From Chiridota heheva (Eukaryota; Echinodermata; Holothuroidea; Apodida; Chiridotidae): a stretch of DNA of 64,000 nucleotides. The stretch spans positions 1,244,501 through 1,308,500 of the forward strand of contig JAIGNY010001912.1 in assembly GCA_020152595.1 (NCBI GenBank). The letters are read 5' to 3'. The position numbers and the translations under genes were made by a program. The notes under the pieces are model-generated. The model saw only the letters and a program-made list of their open reading frames with translations, was not told the DNA's origin and did not search any database. This document shows, piece after piece, positions 37,207 to 50,200 of this stretch; within the stretch, counting starts at the first letter, position 1; every line of letters begins with the position of its first letter.

Positions 37207-39298
37207 AATTGATTGATGATGGCTTAAAAAGCACCAAGACAGCGAGGATCAAAGTGTGCCTGAGAGGTTAGATCATTCCAGAGGTAGGAAGGAAAGAAAA
37301 AGAACAGGGATATTGAGAGAAACACAAGAACTAAAAGCCAGGAAGATGGGATCAAGAGAGGAGGTGCATGCGGAAAAACAAAACAAAGTAGAGATGGGGG
37401 GAGGAAGGGGTGTGGGAGAAGAGGACTAAATATGGTTATAGAGGGAAGCATGATAAAGAAAGGAGATAATTTTATCCGTGTGGTTTTTCTGGAAGAGCTT
37501 GGCTATTGAGTTGTGGGGAGTGAGGGAAGATCTGGGAAGGTTGTACAGGGGACAAGCAAGGAGAACGCGATGCACTGTAAGGGTGCAATGGCAATTGCTG
37601 CAGAGAAGTGGGGAGGGGGAGCCAATAAGGTGGGAAGTGAGTGAGGTGGGTGTGACCTATTCTAAGGCGGGTAATGTGAACGTTGTCGACATGGTAAAGG
37701 TTGTGGATGGTGGGTTTGCTAGGAATGGTGGGCTGGATAATGTGGAGTTTGTTGTCAATTTGGGGGCCCCATGAGGTTTGCCAGCGGTTAAGAAAAACGG
37801 AAGCGATAAGTGGTTTAATGTCAAAAAGGGTTTTGGGAAATGGGGTAGGGGGTAGGTTGAGGGCAAGCTTAGCAGCTGCATCAGCCCTGTCATTGCCAGG
37901 GATGACAACATGGCTGGGTATCCACAAGAAAAGAATACTTTTCCTGCAGAGGGGGAGGGGGGGAGGGGAGGCAAAAAGAGTTTAAAGGAGGAGTGATTAT
38001 CCCATTTAAGATTGAGTGAAGAAGTGAGGACAGCCTTTGAGTAAAAGAAGATGGCAAAGTGGCTGAGTGGGGAGTACTCAATGAAGTTGGGGGCAAGGAG
38101 GATGGCTTTGGCCGAGAAGATGGACGAGTAAGTCGGGAAGCCTGCGACTGAGGATGATGGCAGCAGCAGCTGTCTTGTGGCCTTCCTTGGAGCCATCGGT
38201 ATAGATTGAAGTGTAATTTGAGAGTTGGTCTTTGATTTGGTTGTGGAGATTGATGAAGAGGTTAGGGTGGGTTTGAGTTTTGTGATGAGTAGAGAGGCCC
38301 AGGTGGATAGAAGAGACAGGGTGTCCCAGGGAGGAAAATTGGGCCAGGAAAAGGTGCCAAGAGTGGCAGGGTTGATGCCGAGATGTTGGAGGTTTGATTT
38401 GATGCATAACCTGAAGGGAGGGGATAGGGTTTTAGTCCTATCAAAGAGGGTGGAAAAATTGGAGTACCTAATGATGTTGTAAACAGAGTTCTGGATGTTG
38501 GTGAGGGTTCTAAAAGCATAGGAGAGGCTAAGCTTTCTACACCTTAGTAGAAAGAGGGGTTCGTTGGCTTTAACATGAAGACTGGTAATTGGGGAGGTCC
38601 TGTAGGCACCCAGACAAAGCCTGAGGGCTTCATTTTGTATGATGTTGATGTGATTGAGGTAAGAGTTGTGAGCGACACAGAAGACAATATTGCCGTAGTC
38701 AAACTTGGCACAAATGGTGAGCCTGAAGATTTTGAGGAGAGCATGGCGGTTCGCACCCCAAGTGGTGTTAGTTAGAGAGGAAGCGGAGAATGTTGAGGGA
38801 GCTATTGCATTTCTCTTTCAGGTTGGTGATGTGTTGCTTGTAGGAGAGCATGGGGTTTAGAGTTAAACCCAAGAACTTAGTGCGGTCAACTTTAGGAATG
38901 CAATTGCCATTAAGCACGAGGTTCGGGTTGGGGTGGAGGTTGTTGAAATCACAGAAGTGCATGCAGACTGTCTTGTCTTTGGAGAATTTAAAACCGTTAT
39001 TGTTGCACCAGTCTTGCAGCCGGTTAAGGCTGAGTTGGAGCCTATTTTCGACAAGAGGAATCTAGGGGAGTAGTAGAAGATGGTAAAGTCGTCCATGTAG
39101 AGGGCACGTTTGATGTTGAGGCCAAGGTAGTCCACAATGTCATTAATGCTCAGGTAGAAGAGAGTGGGGGAGAGGATGCTGCATTGGGGGATGCCCTCTT
39201 CATGGGGGTAGGGGTTGGAAAAGGTGTGGCCAATAGGAACTTGGAACTGCCTGGGTGGTAGGAAGTTTTGAATAAAGATGGGAAGGTGGCCTCTGAGA
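37207..39298 (-). mobile_element. I-type non-LTR retrotransposon copy D (RT + RNase H)
   Basis: Minus-strand RT active site YMDD at 39088-39099, followed by a post-RT region (38540-38760). The RNase H domain shows YTDGSK near 38193, FSAKA and SKAVL near 38030-38120, and IPSHVVIPGNDRADAAAK near 37870-37920. These are the Asp, Glu, Asp and His/Asp motifs of RNase HI in order. The tail is only a short ATTGATTG. It is 5'-truncated near 39298. Frameshifts are present but the domains are better preserved than in copies A and B. Confidence 0.87.
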
Positions 39299-39439
39299 CA
39301 TTCACCAAAGTTTATAATATGATAATATTGAATGTTTAATCATTTTAACAAACAATACTTGCTACAATCTCCCTGAAAGTTATAGGAAAATCAAAATGAA
39401 CACAGTAAAATGGTTAAATCATTATATCTTTTTCATCTT

Positions 39440-39966
39440 CAAAACAAAATATTTCATTTTTCAGATATATGATAGAGTATGAAAGAAAGGATTGGTGTAA
39501 AATCATGTTGATAATATTTTTTATTTAGAAGTTATTGCATTTCAAAGAATGTGTGAGTGTGTTGAAAAGTGACCTCACAGTATACAATGTGATGTTATAA
39601 TTTAGTTAAATTCAAGACAAGTTTTGTGTATTTCTTTGAAAAATATTTTTTTGTTTATTAATTGAGATGAGGCATAACATGCATTTTATAAGAACATGCT
39701 TTGACAATCTGCTCATAAACCTTACACCCTACCTGAGTAAAAGAAAAAGATTCTTTTGTTTTGTAGAAATACATAAGAATTGTCTTTGATCTGCCTCTAT
39801 GACAACACATTTTACACTGCGAGGTCACTTTTCAACACACTTACCCAATCTTTGAAATGCATTAACTCCTAAATGGAAAAAGATATCAAGATGATTTCTA
39901 CATCAAATTGTTTCTATAATAATTCTCTATCATTTATATAAAACAGAAAATTCACCGGAATATTCC
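39440..39966. mobile_element. Foldback MITE 3
   Basis: The right end GGAATATTCC|TTAA (39967-39970) matches the termini of MITEs 1 and 2. The halves pair closely: GTGTGTTGAAAAGTGACCTC on the left (39558) has its complement at 39821-39840. TGCATTTCAAAGA likewise faces TCTTTGAAATGCA. The left end is diverged and its position is approximate. Confidence 0.72.
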
Positions 39967-39970
39967 TTAA

Positions 39971-42262
39971 AGCTCATATGGCACATATGATGTTAGAACT
40001 CATGTAAAAAGCTATTAACTGCAGTCAAGTTCACCTTAACAATCTTTACCTTCCTAATAAATAACTGGATGACTCTAAATTTCAAACCCAAAGGCTTTAT
40101 TAATGTCACAAATAAAATAGAGCACCCTGGCACTCATTCATAAACCGGAAAATTTACAATCCCATTGGAGAACAAAATGACTGATTTGTTAGGTAATAAA
40201 CATATTGCTTTCAATGAAATAACAAGTACTGTTGGTATTGTGACAAAGGATGTGTCCTTTACCAGAAGGAGAAAAGAATGCTTTAAATTCCAGAGTGAAT
40301 CCTAAACTTCATAATTTGATGGGAGGAATAAGGATTCTCTGCAGGTAATGATAAAATATTAAATTGTGCGATGTTCTAGAAGAATCAACTTTTTTCTTTA
40401 AAATATATCCTTTTACTGAAAGGGTTATGAATGTAAGAATTGAACATTTTGCATGTAGGTACTGAAAGAAAAGATGACCAAAAAGGATGTGTATGAATTA
40501 ACTCTTGAGTCTCTGACTGCTCTGACATCAGAGAAGAAGAAATTATTTTATTCATAATGATTAAAGAGGTAATCTTGTATCAAAAAAAATTGCTTGACAA
40601 GTGACCAGTGAATCTGGTATGTCTGGTATATACTTCCTAGGCAGTTATTGATGGATTTTCAGTATTTGTGTAAATATTTTGATCAATCAGAAACATTGAA
40701 TTGTATTGTATATTTACCTCTACTTTAACACAACAACTGACCTTTAAAAATACACTATTTCTAAGATGGACATAGCTTGTGGAGAAGATTGTAAAAACCA
40801 CAGATGAGTACAAACAAAAATACATACATTATATACAAGTCTAAACTTATAGGCAAAATCCTGCTGCAAAGTACAAACCCATGTATGACAGGAAATTATA
40901 CAGACATCCTATCCAAGATTCATTCATCTTCATAAGATGAAGTAGTTTATTTCATGAAAAAATGTTTACCACGAATGATTCCGCCATGACAAAAAATGAT
41001 TCATTATGAAAAGAAAATTTGCATGCTCAAAAAACCGCCTAAATAAAAACATCATCAACATGGAGATAGTCCTACACTACATTCAACACCCCAGACATAT
41101 TTCATCCGCGGCTCAAAAGGTCTATCTGCATCACTGTCAGTTATGCAAAGATGTGTAAAACTGTCCCCGAGGCCAAAACGAATCTCAGATTCCATTCCCA
41201 GACACCTGTATTGTTTTTAGCCGCCCTATATCATGAACAGACTTCTCTCTTCCAATACAGACAGCCAAGACAAAAGTGAATAAGTCTCAGTCAAGTCAGT
41301 CATGATGCAAAGAATGCTTTTAGTAATAATTAATTTCAAATTTTGCAGCAACTCAGTTCCATGAACACTTACTCAAGGATTACATAACATATATCACCAA
41401 AATGAGGAATATGTTGTCGTCTAATTTTGTGAAACAAATGCTTAAATTGACTCTAGAGTTATCCATCAAGTCTGCTACAATGTTTAGGAATTACAATGTA
41501 ACAGACTTCAAGCTTTCTGAACCAATGCGAAAAATTCACAGAATTCAACTATACAAATTCTGAGGAAACACATTTTTCATAGTTCATACACTTCCATGAA
41601 AATAGATTGCTGCAAACTCAGCAACTCAAATTGATATTTTTCTCAATCTGATTTTTTATCATTTTTTATTATGAAGTACTGTTAAACTACATATTATGTA
41701 ATGCTTCACTAAGTCTAAAATTGATGATACTCCTCCCCACTCCCCATTAAACAATAGTTTTGACTATTTTGACACAAACAACATTCCTATCAAAAACATG
41801 TCCTCCACTTCAAAGCAATATGAACAAGAAGAGGTAACATTGGTTACATTCATTTAAAATCCACTCAAAAACATAAAGAGAAAAAAATCTTCAAAATCTG
41901 TTAAAATTTGGCCATTTTAAAGTTTTTGTACAAATATGAACATTTTTGTGTTACTTTTGCTGTATGAACGGTCTCTATTTTCTTATGTAAATATATTGTT
42001 TTTAACCCTCTGGGAAGGTATTTTGAACATTTTAAGGTCTGAAATGAAGTGAAGAAATATAAAGCAAACAAAAGTATTCTGATTGCATTTTTCTGTTCAA
42101 TTTTTTTAATAACTTAAAAACCACACATGCTATTTTCAAAATGAAAAGATTATTATATTCATAATTTAATTATTTTTTAGGTTGTCCAGAGACCTTTAAA
42201 TAATCTAACTAATTTTGTAATGATTTACTCCAAATTTGGAACAATATTACACCAATAACAAT
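39971..42262. other. Intronic sequence, no gene recognised
   Basis: AT-rich with no exon, RNA gene or clear transposon end. Confidence 0.4.
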
Positions 42263-42313
42263 CACTTACAACTACACCTCACTTACAACTACACTTCACT
42301 TACAACTACACTT
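42263..42313. repeat. Three-copy 17-bp tandem repeat
   Basis: CACTTACAACTACAC(C/T)T is repeated three times with one substitution. Confidence 0.9.
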
Positions 42314-44340
42314 TAAAATAAATCTTGGCTTATTTTATATCTGTGAGTGTGGAATTGTGTATTTCAAACTCACATTTGGCTTCCAGTTGTTAATCATTGT
42401 GGGGTAAGTTGAAGTATCTAACCTTTACCTTAAACTTACCGACGACGACGACAGGAAATAAAACTTATTTAGAACCAAAACATCTTTGGAAACGGATTTT
42501 TACTTTCCTATGGAGATAACAGGCAATCAGATTTCACTTTGTGGCAAATGATCTGTTATTAACAACATTGATTTCTATTTCCCCACCTTTTAAAGGTGGA
42601 TGGGCATGGTCATAAATTCTCTAAATAATTTCTCCCTTGACATTTAAAAAGTAGAATTTCAAAAAAGCTGGATCTTGGTGACCCCATGGGAAATGTAGAC
42701 TTTAAAGGTGCTTCATTTCATTCCACTTATTTGAGGGCTTTCAGAATAATACAAATAACATTATTAAATTTTGTTTTCTCTTTCAAACTTGGCCAAAACA
42801 TCAGCTAGATTGCTCTTTCAAGGGCTTAAAACAATAATTTACAACAAAGATTTCGGTTACAGCAAATCAAGAAGTTTTAATCTGATTTTCATTCCTAAAA
42901 TGTTCCTCAATATTAATAAATGATAGTATAATTAACACTTTTTTACCTTAAAAGTTAGGAATACATTATCTTCAAAAGCAGAATAAGAGATGGAAAAAAA
43001 TAATCAAGACACTTAAATGAAAAAGTTTTGGGAAATGATGAAATCCTTTTACAAGTACATACAGAGACCATTACAATAACAACATGGCACACAGGAAATA
43101 ATTGGTAAACCATTAAATGTTATTCGATAAATCACTTTTCAAGGTTCTATGGTGTCAAATTTCTGAAAAGCTGTCTTGAGCTCTGTAATGTGTTTGAATG
43201 AATTTCATCTTTATGAAAACACAACAGTACTTAGAATATCATGTTAATCTTGCTCAACATGTGTAAATTGATTTCAAGAGTAACATTGGGTGATCATCTT
43301 GTATACTCAACATTAACTTTAGATCAAAAATGCAGTAGGCCCTTACTTAAACATTAATATTAGATTGAAAATATTTTAATGGTTAACAAAGCAAATAATA
43401 TGTATCAAACACATACTACAAACCAATCCTACAGCAGTAAAGCTCATAATGAATTTAAAAAGAATAAGCCTGGAAATCACACAATAAAAGCCAATTTTTA
43501 ACTTCCACTAATTGAGGGTACTTTTATTGATGACTGCTGATTGCTCTTACAGCAAATTTGCAAATGTTCATTCTTAGTACCCACATGCCTTTAATACCAG
43601 GCAACACTTCCTATGTCATACAGTAATTTCTTGGTTAGACAGATCGAATCAGGAGACAACACACCAAATTAATCCATTATGCATGATGAGAATACAGACT
43701 GTACAAACACCCGGGCCAAAAATGTTGAATGCGAAACCACTAACACACACAAAATGTTTTATTGACGCATGTTTGAAGAAGATTTCCATGTTGGTTATTA
43801 TGCTGCAGCAATTCATGTCATTTTTATTCTTAACATTAATGTCCTACAATTCTTAATAACCTACTGAGTTTATCAACAAATGAGTTTACGAACATAATTT
43901 GCTTGCTTCTAGATATTGCTTTTACAGAAAGTGTTTGAAAAGCTGCATGCCTTCAAGTAATGTAGATGAAATACTAAGATAGGTAGAAAACTGTACTAAA
44001 GGCAGATCAGTGAAAGTGTTTTGCCTCTATATATGAGATTTTATCTTTTTTCAAAGAGGAACAAACAGCTATACAACCATCATAATCACAAATAAATACA
44101 AAGAATCTGATTTAAGAAATAATATTAATTAGTCCTATCTAGTCTTCATGGTAAACACTCAAATGTATATGCATGCACCATGAGCAGATACAGACACAAT
44201 AAATAATAATCTGTACAAAAATAGGGCTTATTTGGAGGAAAAATGCACTTTAGAAAATCTCTTTAATAACTAGAATGGTAAATACTGTCATGGTTCACAT
44301 TGACACCCATATCATATGCCCCAGCCAATTATAAAAATGT
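42314..44340. other. Intronic sequence, no gene recognised
   Basis: A near-perfect palindrome CCACCTTTTAAAGGTGG at about 42584-42600 contains TTAA and resembles the ends of two TTAA elements back to back, but partner ends were not found. Otherwise nothing recognised. Confidence 0.4.
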
Positions 44341-44347
44341 CATCTCA

Positions 44348-44780
44348 CCCATGTTCCATCCCATGTTCCATCCCACGTTCCATCCCACGTTCCATCCCAC
44401 GTTCCATCCCACGTTCCATCCCACGTTCCATCCCACGTTCCATCCCACGTTCCATCCCCCGTTCCATCCCACGTTCCATCCCACGTTCCATCCCATGTTC
44501 CACATGACATCTCAACCCATCCCATCCTAACCCATCCCATCCTAACCCATCCCATGTTCCATCCCATGTTCCATCCCATGTTCCAACCCATGTTCCATCC
44601 CATGTTCCATCCCATGTTCCATCCCATGTTCCATCCCATGTTCCATCCCATGTTCCATCCCATGTTCCATCCCATGTTCCATCCCATGTTCCATCCCATG
44701 TTCCATCCCATGTTCCATCCCATGTTCCACATGACATCTCAACCCATCCGATCCTAACCCATCCCATCCTAACCCATCCC
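44348..44780. repeat. 12-bp minisatellite in a two-step higher-order array
   Basis: The first block (44348-44505) repeats CCATCCCACGTT, the second (44548-44730) repeats CCATCCCATGTT. After each block comes the same spacer (CACATGACATCTCAACCC, then repeats of ATCCTAACCC). Each block with its spacer therefore looks like a duplicated unit whose C/T variant was later homogenised. Six-frame ORFs here (FHPT, FHPM and WDGT repeats) are artefacts of the 12-bp period. Confidence 0.92.
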
Positions 44781-45612
44781 TTGTCCCACATGGCATTTCA
44801 TAAAATCTTCCACATGCCATCCCACCCCATGTCCCACATGATTTTCCATCCCATCCCTTGTCCTACATGGCATTTCATTATATGTCCCACAGGACATTCG
44901 ATCCTATGACCCACATGGCATTTCACCTTATGTCCCACATCCCATGTCCCAAATGACATCCCACCTCATGTTCCACATGACATCCCATCCCATGCCCCAC
45001 ATGGCACTCTACCATATCTCCCACATGTCATTCTACTATACAGTATGTCTCACATGGCATTCTACCATATGTCCCACATGACATCCCACCCTATGACCCA
45101 CATGGCATCCCACCCTATGTCCCACATGGAACCTATCCTACATGTATGTCCTGCATTAATCCAACCATATGTACCATATGTCATCCCTCCCTATGTCCCA
45201 CATGGCATCCCTCCCTGTGTCCTGCATCAGTGGCTTTGCACCTGATGTCCCACATGGCATCCCACCTTATGTCCCACCATATATTCCACATGGTAAGCCT
45301 CCCAACATCCCAATGGCATCCTTCTTTATGTCCCACATGGCATTACATCCCATGTCCCCATGGCCTCCAACCCTTTGTCCCACATAGCCTCCTACCCTGT
45401 CACACATGGCATCCTTACCGTGTCACACGTGGCATCTCACCCTATGTCACACATGATATCCCAACCTGTTATACTCTTGTGCTACTCGTGGCATCCCACA
45501 ATCCCACATGGCATTCCACCCTGTTCAACATGGCATTTCACCCTGTTCCACATGGCATCCGACCCCATATCCCACATGGCATCCCACACCATGTCCCACA
45601 TGACATCCATAG
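44781..45612. repeat. Degenerate extension of the minisatellite
   Basis: Irregular repeats of CCCACATGGCATCCCACC and variants, roughly every 20-40 bp. The words CCCA, CATGT and CACATG are shared with the 12-bp array, so this looks like an older, diverged part of the same expansion. ORFs with His/Pro/Met-rich repeats are by-products. Confidence 0.75.
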
Positions 45613-48426
45613 GCTCCATAAGAAGTCTCATACTAGCTATCAGTCCCTAATTGAGCATACTGTGTATGAAAGTGTCAGTTCATATAATAGCTTAAATGCA
45701 AATGACTTGTTGAATAAGAAGAAAAGGCAGAGTCAAATAATTATGCCTGATATAGCCCTTGGTGTATACCACATGGTATATATTATATCATATGTCCTGC
45801 ATGAAGAACACAATAATAAAGATAGAATTTAATAATCATGCCTAATACAATAATAAAGATAAAGTTTAATACTCAAATATTTTGCTCAAAATTTTGAAAG
45901 GATTTTAAATCTCAGTGCTACAAGAGATGCTTGAGGATCTCTGAAGAATATTGGAAAATTATAACATTTTAGAGTTATCTTCTAAGGAAATATCAAATGT
46001 TTTGTAAACTTTTTATAGAAACTAGTCTTCAATCTGTCTTAAGTGTCTCTGAAAAACTTTTAACATTTTGTAATGAAACTCTAACCTTCCATAAGGATAT
46101 CTGAAGAAACTAACTTTTTCTGAGGAACTCTAAAAGAACCTTAACATTTCCTGAGGAATTCTAAAAAAACTTTCTGTGGCCAACCGGCCAGACGAAATCG
46201 CCATTACATACATGTAGGTTCGCATTATACTTCGCATGCTCACCAAAAACGGAAATGAAATATAAATCCAAATAAAGAAAATGTTTTTGCAGGAAACTAC
46301 TGAATTTAGATTCCACTGAAATCAAATTTGTTTTTGAGAAAGATAGAAATGTAAGTTTGATACACTTATCTAGAAAGGATTTAAGGCACAGGGAGGATGA
46401 AGGAAATTATTTTTCATTCATACATGAAAATATGGCATCTCTCTTAAACATGAAGTATTTACCTAAAAGCAAAATCAACTTTGGGAGCTTAAGATGTAAA
46501 TTAAGGACTGTAAATTCGCAAACAACAGCTGTCTGAGCATGAAATATTTCATCTTGAATTTGAGTTAAAACAACTCTTGAGGCTCCTACCATTTCCATAT
46601 GATTGCAAAGATTATAAAAAATGTCATCACTGCCCCAAAATACAGAAAGTAAGATGAGGTTTATTACTTTTTTCTACAATGGAAACCTGTGATAAATGCT
46701 GGAATCAAATTACAATGCATGAATGAGTTCGCAATTTAATTTTAACAATACCACAAACTGACAATGAAGTGGTCATGTTAGAATGTGACATCATAATTTT
46801 ACATCCTGGAAGACTGCATTCTAAACTTTTGACTGTCTGACCTCTAACTACCCTTTCTGCAATGTTGAAAAGTACATTATGTTTTTACAAGTATGACAAC
46901 CTGAAAAGTGAGTGTAAGAACAAATCTATTATTTCAATTGCTAAGCCTATAATATTCAAAACCGGATATTCTTTTTGCCATCACACATCAGACTGCACAA
47001 ATCTCCCATGCGCCATCTGTTATAAGTGAAAAAATTCATTCAAACAAAAATACTGTGTGTATTTTACAATACATTAAAGCTTTGTAATTATGTTCTTGGG
47101 AAACAGTGTAACTATTTTCCAGAACATAATGTGATCTTACTGAAGATCTGAGTTATGTGACTGCTTCCTTTGGCCAAGCATAACTCGAGTTGGACTTAAC
47201 AATTAACGTTCTATTTAATAAATGATAATATTTTAGGATCCAGGTGAAATCTTTTGAAATTATTCAAAGGTTTCTTTACAAAAATTTAGTTTGCAATCAA
47301 ATCAAACGACTTGGTAAGTACAACTAATGGTGTAAGTTGATGATTGATTCTAGGTCAGGTCAGGTCACACCACCAGGTACTTCCAGCTACCTGCTGTCCA
47401 GCATGTCATCCAGGGACCTCCAGCTATCTGTTGTCCAAGGACCAGGATTTTGATTACTTCTGACTTCTGTGTTCAAAATTATTGTTACAAGTAAGTTGGC
47501 TTTGAATTTTTGTATGTATGTGTGTGTGTTCTGCTGAAGAGACCTTACTAGTTGGATGGGATAGTTAGGCCCTAGTTCACTTTTAAATTCATTTCCAAAA
47601 TTTCCAAACTTTGTACGCCCACCAAGATTATGAATGATTTTTTGTGTTTTTATAGCCCAAGCTTATAAGCACTACTGTAGCTAACAACACTTATTAATAT
47701 GCATGAGATCGCCGTTTTCTTTCACTCACACCAGTCACATTTAATATCACCATTCAGCTTTCCATATCTGGCTCTTTTTATATCTTTTCAGGAGATTATT
47801 CCTTCCAAGTGCATTCTACGACGAATCTAAAATCTCCAAGAAGGGCGAACACGCAAGAATATTTTGAACTTTTTTTTCTTTCTTACTAAAAGGAGCTACT
47901 CATCTGAATTCATTTTCAATGAAGAATCTATGCAAGACAAAATAGAAATAGACCTATATGTAGGCCTATAGCAAATGATATAAAAATTGCACCATTAATT
48001 CTATGGAAACACACTATTCGAAAGACTAAATGGTCTGAAACGGGCATACACGCTACCAGCACACCCCTTGCATCGCGCCTGGCATCAACTCCCTGGGCAG
48101 CTTCTATTTCATGGGTAGCTCCACTGATATATTTGAGGGAAACTGTTTAGTCTCTGCCACATAGTCAAACCCTGGCATTCATGACACAACCCAAGAACAC
48201 ATTTCTAGTTAGCACGGTAGATTTCTCAAATTACAGCATTTTAACACTGTCTGAGGTATTCACGTTTTGCATGGATTGCAAATGTATCAAAGGTAGAGAG
48301 CATTCTTGTGCATTTGTGAATCACTTAACCCAATTGTTTCTCTCTTTTCCTGTCAAGTAGCAGTAACTGGTGTTTTGTACCCAGAGAAAATCACCCTCTT
48401 TGGTCTGCTCTGCTCTAAATTATTAT
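45613..48426. other. Intronic sequence, no gene recognised
   Basis: A weak repeat (CTGAGGAA(C/T)TCTAAAA and variants) spans about 45940-46175. A CAGGTCAGGTCA stretch with two CCAGCTA(C/T)CTG motifs lies at about 47354-47430. TGACATCA occurs near 46786. No exon recognised. Confidence 0.4.
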
Positions 48427-48430
48427 TTAG

Positions 48431-48694
48431 AGGAAAGTTACCCTCCAATATGTTCTGAAGTGAGCGCTGCCGTGCTTGTAACGTCACTTCTGGTATTCAA
48501 TTTACCTTATTTTTAGCAAAAAATTTGCAGTGTTATTGATCATACATCCACCGGACCGAGCATAGGGGCCTATATGTGAGATCGAAAACATCACAATCTT
48601 TTTGCGATCAATGAGGAAATTGAAAACCTGAAGTTACGTTACCAGCACAGACGGCATTCACTTCTGAATCTATTTATGGGACGACATCTTCCCT
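48431..48694. mobile_element. Foldback MITE 7 (264 bp)
   Basis: Left end TTAG|AGGAAAGTTACCC and right end CATCTTCCCT|TTAA (48695-48698). The arms pair at about 70-75 percent by eye: GAAGTGAGCGCTGCCGTGC faces the complement of the CAGACGGCATTCACTTC stretch. Shorter and more GC-rich than the other foldback copies. Confidence 0.65.
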
Positions 48695-48698
48695 TTAA

Positions 48699-49136
48699 GT
48701 AAACAAGGAAAATGTGCTTCACATTTCAAATTCTTAGTTCAAGACATCTTCAACGATGAAATTGCTTTACATTTTCCATGGTAATTGGTATGCGGAACAC
48801 AGATACAGATCAAATTAGACTGGAGCAAGACTGTTGTTTTGATCAGTAATAAAGCACTTCTGTAATCATAACCCTGTCCCTCATCATTTCCAACAGTAAA
48901 AATGCTTTTTTGTGTGCATATTTCACAAAAATCACAAAGGTAATCGACATGAAGGAAATGAAAAAGCTTTATTGAATTTTTTTCAAAGACACTTATTCTA
49001 GATTAGAGTTCTATTCTTGACAAGAAGGCAAAACTTAACCTTAAAGCAATAATTTGTATGCAGAGTACTTTTTCTCTATGTCAAGATGAGAATTGAAAAA
49101 CATGATACTTTCACAATTTATAAGGCATCAAGGCAC
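48699..49136. other. Intronic sequence, nothing recognised
   Basis: No gene or repeat seen. Confidence 0.4.
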
Positions 49137-49245
49137 TTTGAAGGCACTTGAAATGTAGTGGGAGTAATCAATACAACAAGCAGTGTCCCAGCATCTTTTT
49201 TATTTTTGTAACTGTAATCAGAATGGAAAGAAGTTTACAATAATA
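49137..49245. repeat. Dispersed duplicate pair, member 1
   Basis: Shares GGGAGTAATCAAT, ACAACAAGCAGTGTCCCAGC and ATCAGAATGGAAAGAAG in the same order with 50093-50200, about 950 bp away in the same orientation. Confidence 0.8.
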
Positions 49246-50092
49246 TTTCAAAATGGCATTTTTTCCCTTCTCATTTGTCAGAAAAAAACCAGGAACCAAG
49301 AATGATGACAACTAAAATACTAAGTAACAGAAGTTTCACACTCACTTCTTGGGTCAAAGTTTAATAGCTTGTCACCAGCAGAGATATTATTGGAAATTAA
49401 CCAACTTAACACCAAGCATGACATCAGAAATTCAAAACCGGTGGTATCCAAATCAAATAAAAAAACCACCAATATAATCATATAGTATTTGACCTGAATC
49501 ACATTTGCTAATTCTACAAAATATTGAAAACAATATGGATTCTTTTTTTCAGGAAAGAACATTAAAATATGACATTGAGATATTTACAGAGAAACTATGT
49601 AACATTCATGACTTGTGGGTCAGTTGCAAAATTGGCTCGAGTCTTCTGAAGAACTTTGAAAGGTCATCTGTATGTTGTTAAATCCATTCTGCAAACTATT
49701 TGATACATTTCGTATTGGAATATTTATGGGACACTTATGACATTTATAATTCCCACACAAATTGTAGATCTGTAGATAATTTTGTGTTTAATTCATGACA
49801 ATATAAACACAAAATATTATTTATTAAGAAGAAGAACATGCTCTAAAGAAATTAATTTGCTATTAAATGACATTTTCAACACAGGATACATGACAATGAT
49901 TCCCTACAAACAATTAACCACAAGGAAGTGTGAGAGGGGAATATTCAATAGTTTGTAAAGAGTAACTGAACGATGTGTCATCATTTTTTTATAAACCATA
50001 TACTGTTCACCCATTATTTTCATCAATTGTTACATGCACCCAGTCATATCCCAAGCTTAATAGGGGCAGATTTTACTGACCAAAAGGCAAAT

Positions 50093-50200
50093 TTTAAAGG
50101 TACTTAAAATGTAAAGGGAGTAATCAATAATACAACAAGCAGTGTCCCAGCATCTTTTTTATATTGGGAATTGTTATCAGAATGGAAAGAAGGCAAAATG
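50093..50200. repeat. Dispersed duplicate pair, member 2
   Basis: Direct repeat partner of 49137-49245. A segmental duplication or two copies of a short element; no termini are visible. Confidence 0.8.

Noticed and set aside
42584..42720. TTAA palindrome CCACCTTTTAAAGGTGG as a junction of two TTAA elements
   Set aside because: The partner termini that would complete either element could not be located.
44300..45832. Long ORFs with FHPT, FHPM, WDGT and Met-Glu-His repeats
   Set aside because: They occur on both strands and in several frames at once because the 12-bp unit lacks stop codons; there is no sign of a gene.
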